From Ningiella ruwaisensis (lineage in GTDB: Bacteria > Pseudomonadota > Gammaproteobacteria > Enterobacterales > Alteromonadaceae), in assembly GCF_004798935.1 (NCBI RefSeq), contig NZ_RAHT01000004.1:1-64000 (forward strand): a stretch of DNA of 64,000 bases, written 5' to 3'. The position numbers and the translations under genes were made by a program. Each line of letters starts with the position of its first letter. The stretch's first letter is position 1. Positions 19,188-28,622 of the stretch are shown here, in pieces. Below the pieces are notes generated by a model. It saw only the letters and a list, made by a program, of their open reading frames with translations. It was not told the DNA's origin and ran no database searches.

Positions 19188-19420
19188 CCTATACGGCTAT
19201 CTTGCTCTAAAATTTTTCTTAGCATCGCAATGACTCGCTCGCAGCCTTCTTCGGTATTCAATTGCTCGCTTGGCGTCTGATTCTTTAGGGCTTTTTTAGG
19301 CGTGTTAAGCCATGCATTTATGGTTTCAGCATCATCGCCCATTGTCATTACAAGATAATCTAAAAGCCGTTGCGAACTTTTTGAATTAGCGTGCTCAATC
19401 AAATTGTCTATTTCTTTCAT
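19184..19420 (-). CDS. Small MbcA/ParS-like (DUF2384-type) protein
   Basis: A 78-residue acidic helical protein. The segment INAWLNTPKKALKNQTPSEQLNTEEGCERVIAMLRKI resembles the toxin-binding C-terminal domain of MbcA/ParS/Xre antitoxins, which read roughly W-h-xxPNxALGG-xPh-hh-xxxG---V-hhL. There is no DNA-binding domain and no RES-type toxin next to it; instead it overlaps the iron alcohol dehydrogenase start by 4 nt. It may be an accessory factor or a domesticated antitoxin fragment. Family placement rests on pattern only. Confidence 0.6.
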   Translation of the reverse strand: MKEIDNLIEHANSKSSQRLLDYLVMTMGDDAETINAWLNTPKKALKNQTPSEQLNTEEGCERVIAMLRKILEQDSRIG

Positions 19421-19595
19421 CTTATTTTCAGGGGTGTGTTTTACCCGCTCAGAAGTTTACGTTTAAAAATAGTTACAAATTTAATGCATTTTTAGGTCAA
19501 TAAAATTGGACTTTGCATATACCAGAGTTCACTTTATTGATGTATTCTTTGCGGGTTATTTAGAAAAATAACGTATTAAATAAAAAGGAAAAGGA

Positions 19596-19958
19596 ATGAA
19601 AAAAGTAATATTAGGAAGCGTACTCGCAACCACTCTACTAACATCAGGATGTGCTACCATCCTGACTGAAGAAACTCAATCTATCAATATCACTACATCA
19701 AATGGACAACAAGCTGAAGTAATCATAGATGGTCAAACAGCCACTGTCCCTGGTGTTGTTCAAGTTAAAAAAGAAAACAAGAACAAGATCATTGTTGCAG
19801 AAACAGATAGTTGTACCTCACAGACGGCCTTGAATAAAGAAGTTGAAACAGCCTTCTTTGTAAACATCCTTTCAGGTGGGGTGTTTGGCTCTTCAACCGA
19901 TTATGGTACAGAGAAAATGTGGAAATATCAGGATTCAGTGACAATCGCTTGTCAGTAG
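19596..19958 (+). CDS. Small outer-membrane-type lipoprotein
   Basis: A 120-residue lipoprotein. The signal peptide MKKVILGSVLATTLLTSGC has lipobox LTSGC with Cys19. The mature part (TILTEETQSINITTSNGQQAEVIIDGQTATVPGVVQVKK) resembles small PEGA-like lipoproteins beginning CATI--TQ-hxIxT. Two further cysteines (SCTSQ and the final IACQ) may pair. A ribosome binding site AAAAGGAAAAGGA precedes it. It overlaps or abuts the following DUF4105 gene and probably forms an operon with it. Confidence 0.75.
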   Translation: MKKVILGSVLATTLLTSGCATILTEETQSINITTSNGQQAEVIIDGQTATVPGVVQVKKENKNKIIVAETDSCTSQTALNKEVETAFFVNILSGGVFGSSTDYGTEKMWKYQDSVTIACQ

Positions 19959-21781
19959 AAGTGATTTCTAGAAGCCTAAGTAGGGGAGCGCTGTGCGTTT
20001 CCCTTTTCATTTTAATATCACTAAACGGTTTTGCTGCTAGCGAAGAAGTTGAGCTTGATGCTCGTTTGAATGAGCTCTCGAAATCAGCTCGCTGGCATAG
20101 TTTATTACAATTAAACGCTGAGAAACCCTTAAATACAAAAACGGATTTGTATATTAATAATAATACAAACCCGTTAGAGCAGCTTAAATTAACCTATCAG
20201 TTATTTACAACAAATGACCAGGCAGCTTGCCGGTATCCTGCTCGTGCCAGGCTGTTGGCAGAAACATTATCATTAGAATTCAAAAATTTGTTTCCAAGTA
20301 AATGCGTAGCTTACGAAACTTATGTAAATAATTTTCCTGTTGATAACTTTCATCTTATTTATACGTCTGAAAATGTCACTCAAGCAAGTTCAATGATGGG
20401 GCACATAATGCTCAGAGCTGATGGAGTTAACTCCGATGGGCATCTCGTTCAGCATGGTGTGACCTTTTTTACTGAACTGGAAGGTATCAATGTTCCTAAA
20501 ATAATGTGGCAAAGTTTAGTCAGTGGCAAGGAAGGTATTTTTCAAATTGCACCGTATGCTCCTTTCGTAGATCATTATGTCAACAATGAGCAAAGGAATG
20601 TATACGAATATCAACTGATACTCACTGATGCTGACCGAATAATGCTTCGCGATGCGATATGGGAATTTGGTCAAAGCCAATCTGCCTATTTTTTTCACAC
20701 TTATAATTGTGCAACCGTTACGCAAGCTCTTCTTGGCGTTATCGCTCCAACGATTAGCCCTCACAAAGGTCAGTGGCTTACTCCACTTGATGTTTTGAAA
20801 GCCGCAGACTCAGCACACTTTCTCGCAGACGCTCGACTAAGAAGTTCAATCGAGTGGAGACTACAGCTTCTGAATCGACTGATCGATTCTGATCATGCCA
20901 AAAGAATTAAAGATGATATTGTTTCAGGTAGAGTGCCTCAGATTAATTCAACGTCTCAGAGAAAACGAGTATTCGAATATCATTTCGCGAGTGCATATTA
21001 TGATTATCAACTGTCTTTAGATTCACAGGACAAAACTTATATTAAAGTGCCCAGACTAGAGTTTGACAAAGAAAATCAGATGTACAAGGAAACGTCTATC
21101 GATATTGGTCAATTCAAAAACCCTCTGCGAACACCAAAAGATGGTCAGATTCACATTGGGCTGGATTACAATGACAATATTGAGAAGGGCGCTGTTTTTT
21201 TTCGTGCTTTCCCGGTGAACAATAGCCTTTATGACGACAATAGGGAATTTTATGGTGAAAATACACTTATTCTTAGCGATCTCCAGTTTCGTCTAGATCA
21301 AGATGGAGACGTGCTGTTTGACCATTTTAAGCTTTACCAAATGCAGACCATAAGTGATTTTGAGGCTGATTTTCGCAGGTTATCCTCCTCCTTTTCTATT
21401 TCGGCAGAACGCCGGATTAACCAAAATGGCATAGCTAAAGTAACAGGCATTGTTTCAGGGGGCCTGGGGCTGTCTAAAGTATTTAGTACAAAAGCCGGCA
21501 TCTATGGCTTAGCGAAGGTATCTGCTGGAGTAAGAGAAGGTATTTATGCTATCGCTGAGCCTGAATTCGGTGCCTATTTTTACGTGGGAGATACAAAATT
21601 TATAGGCAAAACGATACTTAGATACAATGGATTCAATCATCGAGAATGGCAGTTTGAAACACAATTGTCAGCGGTGCACTTTGTAAAGGATGATTTCTCA
21701 ATATCATTAGAATTGACACAGGTAACAAATGTCAGAAACAATCCTCTTCAAGTTGGAATGAGAGCGATATTTGCGATTTAA
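19919..21781 (+). CDS. DUF4105 (Lnb-type periplasmic) protein with beta-barrel-like C-terminus
   Basis: An exported protein of up to 620 residues. A hydrophobic segment ending LNGFAASEE serves as signal peptide. Residues about 45-300 match the DUF4105/Lnb N-terminal periplasmic domain: SSMMGHIMLR with its His, and HTYNCATVTQALLG with the invariant N-C pair, as in NlpC/P60-like hydrolases. The rest alternates hydrophobic and aromatic residues and ends GMRAIFAI, fitting an outer-membrane barrel. The start is uncertain: GTG at 19919 lies inside the lipoprotein gene and GTG at 19961 lies just after it. In other bacteria the Lnb domain is linked to lipoprotein N-acyl transfer; a role with lipoproteins here is inference only. 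Confidence 0.78.
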   Translation: MEISGFSDNRLSVEVISRSLSRGALCVSLFILISLNGFAASEEVELDARLNELSKSARWHSLLQLNAEKPLNTKTDLYINNNTNPLEQLKLTYQLFTTNDQAACRYPARARLLAETLSLEFKNLFPSKCVAYETYVNNFPVDNFHLIYTSENVTQASSMMGHIMLRADGVNSDGHLVQHGVTFFTELEGINVPKIMWQSLVSGKEGIFQIAPYAPFVDHYVNNEQRNVYEYQLILTDADRIMLRDAIWEFGQSQSAYFFHTYNCATVTQALLGVIAPTISPHKGQWLTPLDVLKAADSAHFLADARLRSSIEWRLQLLNRLIDSDHAKRIKDDIVSGRVPQINSTSQRKRVFEYHFASAYYDYQLSLDSQDKTYIKVPRLEFDKENQMYKETSIDIGQFKNPLRTPKDGQIHIGLDYNDNIEKGAVFFRAFPVNNSLYDDNREFYGENTLILSDLQFRLDQDGDVLFDHFKLYQMQTISDFEADFRRLSSSFSISAERRINQNGIAKVTGIVSGGLGLSKVFSTKAGIYGLAKVSAGVREGIYAIAEPEFGAYFYVGDTKFIGKTILRYNGFNHREWQFETQLSAVHFVKDDFSISLELTQVTNVRNNPLQVGMRAIFAI

Positions 21782-22056
21782 TTACCTGCTTATCAATTAA
21801 AAAACACGTTTGGTATTGTTTCTTGCTTAATCTGACACTCTTATCGTTAAATTATTTAAATAAAACTGTACATTCAATTAAATAGGGCGTATCGTGCCGT
21901 TAGCTAGAGAGAAGTCTAATCTTTGTCTTACATCAAGCGGTTTGTTTTACAGAACACCTCCTGCAGTATCTAAGTTCAGTCTCTATATCAGCTACAACCC
22001 TCAATCAATAATGTTTATTGATTGTATTTTATTATTAAATTTTTACAGGAAATGTT
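21782..22056 (+). promoter_or_regulatory. Leader region of cold-shock gene
   Basis: No gene in 275 nt. Cold-shock genes of the cspA type usually have a long structured 5' leader that acts as a thermosensor, and this gap would fit one. I cannot mark the transcription start. The last bases (TTTTTACAGGAAATGTT) hold the ribosome binding site AGGA for the next gene. Confidence 0.35.
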
Positions 22057-22266
22057 ATGTCTAACAGAACCACTGGCACCGTTAAATGGTTTAACGAATC
22101 TAAAGGCTTTGGCTTTATCTCACAAGAATCTGGCCCTGACGTGTTTGCTCACTTCAGCGCAATTTCTGGCGACGGTTTCAAAACTTTAGCAGAAGGCCAA
22201 AAAGTTGAGTTTACTGTTACTGACGGTCAAAAAGGCCCTCAAGCAGAAAACATCGTTGCTGTTTAA
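22057..22266 (+). CDS. Cold-shock protein (CspA family)
   Basis: A 69-residue single cold-shock domain that binds single-stranded RNA/DNA and acts as RNA chaperone. RNP1 is KGFGFI (residues 16-21) and RNP2 is VFAHFS (29-34). It starts [17 protein letters not shown]-type and has normal family length. Codon use is strongly biased toward highly expressed codons. It is monocistronic, with a strong terminator downstream. Confidence 0.97.
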   Translation: MSNRTTGTVKWFNESKGFGFISQESGPDVFAHFSAISGDGFKTLAEGQKVEFTVTDGQKGPQAENIVAV

Positions 22267-22310
22267 TTCGGCATCGACAATGCAAGTTTAGGCTTGTATT
22301 ACAATTAGCT

Positions 22311-22338
22311 AAGGCAGTTCAATGAACTGCCTTTTTTG
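22311..22338 (+). terminator. Rho-independent terminator of cold-shock gene
   Basis: AAGGCAGTTCA and TGAACTGCC form a near-continuous inverted repeat followed by TTTTTT. It lies about 45 nt after the csp stop codon. Confidence 0.92.
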
Positions 22339-22433
22339 TGCATAAAAACAATCTACAGATTGTTGATTTAAAACAATGCCACAGGTAGTCTAACTTTATA
22401 CTCGCTCAGCCAATTAGCAAAAGGAATAATGCA

Positions 22434-23399
22434 GTGGCACAAGCAACCGTTTCGACAAAAAAAGTCACCGCTTTCGCAGCCATCATTGTGTTGATGATTG
22501 CACTTTCCGGGTTTTTTGCCATAAAAGACTTGGCAGGTGAGCAATCGCAGCAACACCATCAATCTATTTCACCTATTTTTACGCTGGTAGAGCAGGAATT
22601 ACTAAATCCTCTTCATACTGCGGAAGTTATTTCCGATTTAGGAACCTTTTCTGATTTCTTTAAAGCAAGTTCTCCTGATGAAGATGCCGTAATCCCTATT
22701 CTCAAGTCTTTGGAAGACACTTTCGGACATGAATTTTATTTGGCGCACGAGGAATCGCGTAAGCAGTTTAATTCCAGTGGTCGCGTTTTTGATTTAATCG
22801 AAGGGGAGGTGATTTGGTATTTTGCTTTACGGGATGAATTTGACTCAGAGGTGCAAGCCGTTTTAGGCAAACGAGAAGATGTTCACTTGTATATTGATGT
22901 TCGTGAGTATGACGAAGAAGGTAATTTTCTGGGCTTTACTGGCTTGGGGAAGTCTTTAGATGCTTTTTTAAGCTCGTTTAACGAATTTAGTGCTCAATAC
23001 GGTCACGAATTTATTTTTGTGAACAATCGAGGTGAAATTGTATTATCTTCTATTGAATCACTTTCTCCAACACAAGCGGTTGACAGCACCTCTCGGATAG
23101 GAATAAAAGCATTTTCTGAACTGGAGTGGTTTAACGAGTTTACCCGTAAATCAGAAGGTATAGACGATCCAAGCGTGGTGGTGCGAGGGCAAGAGGGTAG
23201 TTTACTTGTGTCTCGATTGCAGCTTCAAAGTCTAGGGTGGAATTTATATGTATTGACGCCATTAGACACGCGTCAACAAGAAGTCAATATTGCTTACATC
23301 CTCTATGTCGGTATAAGCGCTATAATCTTATTTATTGTATTTCGAGTCGTTTTTCACATCGTTGAGCGCTACCTTCATCGAAACGACCGCGTAACATAA
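22434..23399 (+). CDS. Membrane protein with dCACHE-like sensor domain, no output domain
   Basis: A 321-residue protein with one transmembrane helix near residues 11-30, a large periplasmic region, and a second helix near 285-307 followed by only about 14 basic residues. The periplasmic part resembles a double-CACHE sensor (DVREYDEEGNFLGFTGLGKSLDAFL, then GHEFIFVNNRGEIVLSS). Normally such a domain feeds a kinase, GGDEF or chemoreceptor signalling domain; none is present here. The start is GTG at 22434 with AAGGA at 22421-22425. It may signal through a partner protein or be the sensor remnant of a larger gene. The next gene follows after 20 nt. Confidence 0.75.
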   Translation: MAQATVSTKKVTAFAAIIVLMIALSGFFAIKDLAGEQSQQHHQSISPIFTLVEQELLNPLHTAEVISDLGTFSDFFKASSPDEDAVIPILKSLEDTFGHEFYLAHEESRKQFNSSGRVFDLIEGEVIWYFALRDEFDSEVQAVLGKREDVHLYIDVREYDEEGNFLGFTGLGKSLDAFLSSFNEFSAQYGHEFIFVNNRGEIVLSSIESLSPTQAVDSTSRIGIKAFSELEWFNEFTRKSEGIDDPSVVVRGQEGSLLVSRLQLQSLGWNLYVLTPLDTRQQEVNIAYILYVGISAIILFIVFRVVFHIVERYLHRNDRVT

Positions 23400-23419
23400 G
23401 ATTTTAGCCAAGGCAGATT

Positions 23420-24229
23420 GTGGACGCCAAATTTCCTCAGCCGCCAAAAAAGCGCAATCTCTATAAAGAGTTGGGTGTGGTAAAAGATGTGTTAAGTCTA
23501 TTGCATCCTCGAGTCCGAAAAATCGACACGTCACTCACAGGTACTGAAAAGCCCATTATGCTCATACCCGGGCTGGGTGTAGACGGTCGTTTTTTCAAAC
23601 CCATGAATCGTTATATTGAGGCGCATAATTACAAAGTATTCGATTGGGGCTTAGGCGTAAATGACGCAGGGTTTTACCGAAATTTCAGCGAAAAAGATAT
23701 CACCATCAAGTGGCACCCTGATGCTGAAAAGCGAGGCAAACCAATACACAAAAATGAATTAGGTGTGGCGTTTTTGTGTTCACAAGCTATGAAAAATGCG
23801 AAAGTCTTGAGTCAGCGCCTTAACCAAAAGTTGGTGCTGCTGGGTTGGAGCTTAGGTGGGTTTATTGCTCGCGAGGTGGCTAGGGCCATCCCAGAGTGTA
23901 TTGAACAGGTTATTACGTTTGGTTCGCCCGTTGTTGGCGGCCCTAAATATACCGCTGTGGCATGGCGATTCAGGCGCTTTGGTGTAGATGTCGATTGGAT
24001 TGCAGAAGAAATTAAGTGCTTGGATGCAGAGCCGATACGCGTGCCGATTACAGCCATTTACAGCAAAAACGATGCTATTGTGCACTATAGTGCCAGTCTG
24101 GATAAACTCAGCCCAAACGTCAGACATATCGAGGTAAACAGCTGTCATCTGGGCATGGGTTTTAGTTTTGAAGTTTGGCGTGCTGTGTTGCACGCCTTAA
24201 AAGACCTACCTGAAAACGCTACATATTAA
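23420..24229 (+). CDS. Alpha/beta-hydrolase, lipase-like
   Basis: A 269-residue alpha/beta-hydrolase. The nucleophile elbow is GWSLGG, the acid is probably Asp in IYSKNDAIVHY and the base His in NSCHLGMGF. PGLGVDGRFFKPMNRYI fits the strand and oxyanion region of triacylglycerol lipase/PGAP1-like enzymes. No signal peptide, so cytoplasmic. Start GTG at 23420, which is 20 nt after the CACHE protein; the two may be co-transcribed. Substrate unknown. Confidence 0.85.
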   Translation: MDAKFPQPPKKRNLYKELGVVKDVLSLLHPRVRKIDTSLTGTEKPIMLIPGLGVDGRFFKPMNRYIEAHNYKVFDWGLGVNDAGFYRNFSEKDITIKWHPDAEKRGKPIHKNELGVAFLCSQAMKNAKVLSQRLNQKLVLLGWSLGGFIAREVARAIPECIEQVITFGSPVVGGPKYTAVAWRFRRFGVDVDWIAEEIKCLDAEPIRVPITAIYSKNDAIVHYSASLDKLSPNVRHIEVNSCHLGMGFSFEVWRAVLHALKDLPENATY

Positions 24230-24246
24230 ATGGTTATTTGAGTTGT

Positions 24247-25101
24247 CTACTCATTGAAAAAGTGCTCTGCATGAAAATGCAGATGATCCTCAATAAAACT
24301 CGCTATAAAGTAATAGCTATGGTCGTATCCTTTTTGCATTCTAAAGCTCAGTGGGTAATCAGCATCTTTAGCAGCATTGACTAGTGCCTCTGGTTGAAGT
24401 TGTTTTTCTAAAAACTCATCGCTACTTCCTTGATCAACCAACATAGGAGGTCTTTTAGAATCGCTGCTTTTAGTTGATAAAATTAACTCGCAGGCATCAT
24501 AGGCGCAATATTGGTCAGTTTCGTCACCTAAGTAGGTTTTAAAGGCGGTTTGTCCCCATTCGCAGTTGATTGGATTAGCAATAGGTGAGAATGCCGAAAC
24601 GCTGCTGTAAAATAGCGGGTTTTTAAGCGCTATGGTAAGTGCGCCATGCCCTCCCATTGAATGACCCGATATCGCTCGCTTACTGGAAACTGGAAAATTC
24701 GCTTCAATTAATTCAGGTAATTCTTTCACAATGTAATCATACATTTGATAGTGTTTTGCCCAGGGTATTCGCGTCGCATTGAGATAAAAGCCTGCACCTT
24801 TACCCAAGTCGTAGCGCTCAGCGTCAGCAACATCATCTCCACGCGGGCTGGTATCAGGTGCAACAATCGCAACACCCAAGCTTGAAGCAGCGCGCTGCGC
24901 CCCGGCTTTTTGTATAAAATTTTCGTCAGTGCAGGTTAAGCCTGATAACCAATATATAACAGGTACTTTTTGTTTTTCACTGGCATTTGGCGGCAAATAA
25001 ATCGCAAATGTCATCTCGCAAGAGCATGCACTTGATGGATGAGAGAATCGCTGTTGCAATCCACCAAAGCACTGGTTCTCGCTGATTTTGCTTAAGCTCA
25101 T
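24247..25101 (-). CDS. fghA: S-formylglutathione hydrolase
   Basis: A 284-residue esterase-D-type hydrolase that splits S-formylglutathione to formate and glutathione, the second step of glutathione-dependent formaldehyde removal. The catalytic residues are in GHSMGGHGAL (Ser), DQGSSDEF (Asp) and KGYDHSYYFI (His). YWLSGLTCTDENFIQKAG and DTSPRGDD are family signatures. It follows the dehydrogenase gene by 34 nt on the same strand, forming the classical adhC/frmA-fghA pair. Confidence 0.96.
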   Translation of the reverse strand: MSLSKISENQCFGGLQQRFSHPSSACSCEMTFAIYLPPNASEKQKVPVIYWLSGLTCTDENFIQKAGAQRAASSLGVAIVAPDTSPRGDDVADAERYDLGKGAGFYLNATRIPWAKHYQMYDYIVKELPELIEANFPVSSKRAISGHSMGGHGALTIALKNPLFYSSVSAFSPIANPINCEWGQTAFKTYLGDETDQYCAYDACELILSTKSSDSKRPPMLVDQGSSDEFLEKQLQPEALVNAAKDADYPLSFRMQKGYDHSYYFIASFIEDHLHFHAEHFFNE

Positions 25102-25135
25102 TTTTTTAAGCTCCTGATATCAGTTGATAAGTTGT

Positions 25136-26266
<1,131 letters not shown>

Positions 26267-26330
26267 TCACTATGGTTTGTTTTTGATGCCCATAGTGTTG
26301 TTGAAAACCGTCGAAGATTCAAATCTCTTT

Positions 26331-26837
26331 TTATTCGTGAATGTCTTTAAAAAGACCAACGATACGCTCTAAAGTACCACTTTGTTTTGAATACACTTTC
26401 TTACCATGTACGCTAACTTTTCTATATTCATCCTTTTCAATGAAATAGCGCTTAGCGACGAATTTAAAGGTTTCTTCCTCGCCTTCAATAAACTGCCACC
26501 AAAGCGAGTCTGCGCGATTGCGATCGTCACGATGATACACGGCAAGTACGTCTTGATAACTGGCGGCTAAGGCGACTTTTGAGTGCCCTTGTTCAAAATT
26601 TTCAAATTGATAGAAGCGATCTTCTATAAGCACGTATTCCCACAAAATAAGGTTGTCGGCTAGTAGAGCGAACTGGAGCCGCTCCGCCATATTCACCAGA
26701 AAGTGATTAGAATCCAGAAGTGCAATGGACTTAGCGCGAAGCATTTCTTCGGCTTTTTTACGAGCAGTTCGTTCTCGATACAATTGTTGCTTAAGTAGTC
26801 TTATTTCTTCTGTTTGCTGTTGCTGCGTAAGTTGCAT
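26331..26837 (-). CDS. Stand-alone coiled-coil plus PAS-like protein
   Basis: A 168-residue protein. Residues 1-45 form a charged coiled coil (EEIRLLKQQLYRERTARKKAEEMLRAKS) of the kind found ahead of sensor domains. Residues about 50-165 look like a PAS fold (ERLQFALLADNLILWEYVLIEDRFYQFENF, ending LERIVGLFKDIHE, the usual PAS C-terminal strand). No kinase, GGDEF or EAL domain follows. It may act by binding a partner, or be the sensor half of a broken two-domain protein. Function unknown. Confidence 0.65.
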   Translation of the reverse strand: MQLTQQQQTEEIRLLKQQLYRERTARKKAEEMLRAKSIALLDSNHFLVNMAERLQFALLADNLILWEYVLIEDRFYQFENFEQGHSKVALAASYQDVLAVYHRDDRNRADSLWWQFIEGEEETFKFVAKRYFIEKDEYRKVSVHGKKVYSKQSGTLERIVGLFKDIHE

Positions 26838-27198
26838 CCATTACCTCGCTTCCGTAAAGAGGATATGCTATGTAAATAAAGACCGAGTCAGGGGAACGGG
26901 TCTATAGCTCTCAATATATCGGTCGAGATGAATAAAACTTAAGCAATTATTTTATCCAAAAGTCGATAAAGATTTTAACTCAAGTGTAATTTTTAAATTT
27001 AGAGTCAAATAAACACAACAGTATTATAATAACATCACATCCTAATTTAAGTCATACAGATAATGGTGACTGTTTATTATTAAGCGAAGTATTTGAGAGG
27101 ATTTCAAATACTAAGCCTTTAGGTTTATATTATTAATTTTTTAATATTAACGTGCATCTGGCTCTGAAGAGACCGTTGCATAGACCACGATGACGTAT
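26838..27198. other. AT-rich intergenic region
   Basis: No gene supported in 361 nt. The sequence is AT-rich, especially 27000-27150. It must contain the upstream signals of the PAS-like protein; nothing clear could be marked. Confidence 0.45.
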
Positions 27199-27882
27199 TC
27201 ACTTTCTTACAACTTTACTGGCTAGTTCTTCATCGGCAAAATCAAACTCTACTTCTTTATAAATAATGATTTGTCCTTTGACCGTTGAACTTGCGTCTAT
27301 GCGCAAAACAGGCGGCTTGCTTCTATAAGAATTATTGTTAGGTTTACCTTCAAACCGAATGTCACCTTCAACAACAGAGCCATCGCTAAGCAAAATGTCT
27401 CCGTTAACAGTAATGATGTCGCGCCCAACCGTGACGCCCTCAAGCTCAATATCGCCATTGACGGTTTCAATGTTTTTGCCTACCCGGCTATTCTCTTCAA
27501 TACTGATACGCCCGTTTACCGATTCAACACTATCTTCAGACAAAAAATCGCTTCCGATGGTAATTCTGCCATTTACAACTTCAACGCTATCTACATTGAC
27601 GCGGTCACCAATTGTGACTTTTCCATTGACGCTACTGACCTCATCTGCCTGCACGCCTGATTCGAGCGTTACTGAACCGTTCACACTTGACACATCGCTT
27701 ACTGAAAGCCCTTCATCTATTCTTACGCTCTTATTGGTGGCGGAGTAGCTTCGCCCCTCACCTTGCTCGTTCTTCGAGTAGGCATCGCTTGCGCCAACAT
27801 GAATAACGCAACTGGCAAGTAAAAAAGTGCAAATAACGAGGCTGGTTGATCTAACAGCAGTTGTTTTGATAATTGAACGCAT
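27199..27882 (-). CDS. Lipoprotein with six tandem VNG repeats (bactofilin/DUF4097-like solenoid)
   Basis: A 227-residue lipoprotein with lipobox LASC (Cys25). Between about residues 60 and 175 lie six tandem repeats of 18-19 residues, each built around (V/I)xxVNGxhxh: VSSVNGSVTL, VSSVNGKVTI, VEVVNGRITI, VESVNGRISI, IETVNGDIEL and IITVNGDILL. Such short-period repeats fold as right-handed beta-solenoids in bactofilins and DUF4097-type proteins. The part after the repeats has a further RFEG/LRID strand pattern. A structural surface or periplasmic role is likely but inferred. It is monocistronic, and its start overlaps nothing real on the other strand. Confidence 0.8.
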   Translation of the reverse strand: MRSIIKTTAVRSTSLVICTFLLASCVIHVGASDAYSKNEQGEGRSYSATNKSVRIDEGLSVSDVSSVNGSVTLESGVQADEVSSVNGKVTIGDRVNVDSVEVVNGRITIGSDFLSEDSVESVNGRISIEENSRVGKNIETVNGDIELEGVTVGRDIITVNGDILLSDGSVVEGDIRFEGKPNNNSYRSKPPVLRIDASSTVKGQIIIYKEVEFDFADEELASKVVRK

Positions 27883-28040
27883 TACGTTTCCTTAATTTAA
27901 CGTTGGTTTATTTACCGTTTGTCGCTGGCGTATTTCGAAAGGTTTACACAGATAAAAAATGTTGTGTTTTGTATGCTAACATTTGCTTGAGATATCCTTG
28001 TTTTGCTTTTATTAACTATCAAATGTTGCTCAATCTACCT

Positions 28041-28454
28041 ATGTATATTACAGATAATCTATCCATTGATGATACAGAATACGGAATGACCGCCATACGT
28101 GCGTCGGGTAACGGCGGACAAAACGTTAATAAAGTTTCAAGCGCAATTCATTTACGCTTTGATGTCGCAGCTTCAAGTTTGCCAGAAAAATATAAAACCA
28201 GATTGCTAAGCTTGTCTGACTCGCGCATTACCAAAGAAGGTGTAGTAGTAATAAAGGCACAGACTTATCGTACTCAGGAAGCCAATAAAGAAGAGGCTTT
28301 GTCTCGCTTAAAGGCTTTAATACTTATGGTCATGGAAGAGAAAAAACCGCGAAAACCTACCAGGCCCAGTCTCTCAGCAAGACGAAAGCGTGTAGACGCA
28401 AAAAAGCGCACAGGCCTGAAGAAAAACCTGCGTGGAAAAATTGACCTAAATTAA
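28041..28454 (+). CDS. arfB: Alternative ribosome-rescue factor ArfB (YaeJ)
   Basis: A 137-residue peptidyl-tRNA hydrolase that frees ribosomes stalled on mRNAs lacking a stop codon. The GGQ motif is in SGNGGQNVNKVSSAIHLRFD, and the C-terminal tail is basic (KPRKPTRPSLSARRKRVDAKKRTGLKKN), the part that enters the empty mRNA channel. I start it at 28041 (MYITDNLSID), matching the family start; a frame reaching 27873 adds unrelated residues and overlaps the divergent lipoprotein start. ATG at 28023 is an alternative. Confidence 0.95.
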   Translation: MYITDNLSIDDTEYGMTAIRASGNGGQNVNKVSSAIHLRFDVAASSLPEKYKTRLLSLSDSRITKEGVVVIKAQTYRTQEANKEEALSRLKALILMVMEEKKPRKPTRPSLSARRKRVDAKKRTGLKKNLRGKIDLN

Positions 28455-28564
28455 GCGATTAGTCCCCTATTCACCCTGAATAAAACGCCTGTAAATATTT
28501 CTTCTCCCATACCAAAGTCTTACGTAAATCTTGATTAAAGGGCCAGTCTCAATGCCTTTCTATC

Positions 28565-28593
28565 TTGATTCTTGAAGCGCTATGGCCTATATT
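28565..28593 (+). promoter_or_regulatory. Sigma-70-type promoter of the prp operon
   Basis: TTGATT at 28565-28570 and TATATT at 28588-28593 are spaced by 17 nt. The -10 box overlaps the left part of the palindrome at 28591-28602, the layout expected for a repressor-controlled promoter. Predicted from sequence only. Confidence 0.7.
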
Positions 28594-28602
28594 GTCGACA
28601 AT
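28591..28602. promoter_or_regulatory. Probable GntR-family operator of the prp operon
   Basis: ATTGTCGACAAT is a perfect 12-bp palindrome lying 21 nt before the regulator's start and overlapping the -10 box. Its GT-CG-AC core fits the general operator style of FadR-type GntR repressors. Autoregulation of the operon by its first gene product is inferred. No second copy was found before prpC. Confidence 0.65.
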
Positions 28603-28622
28603 ATTTAAAGGCGCTCTACTTT

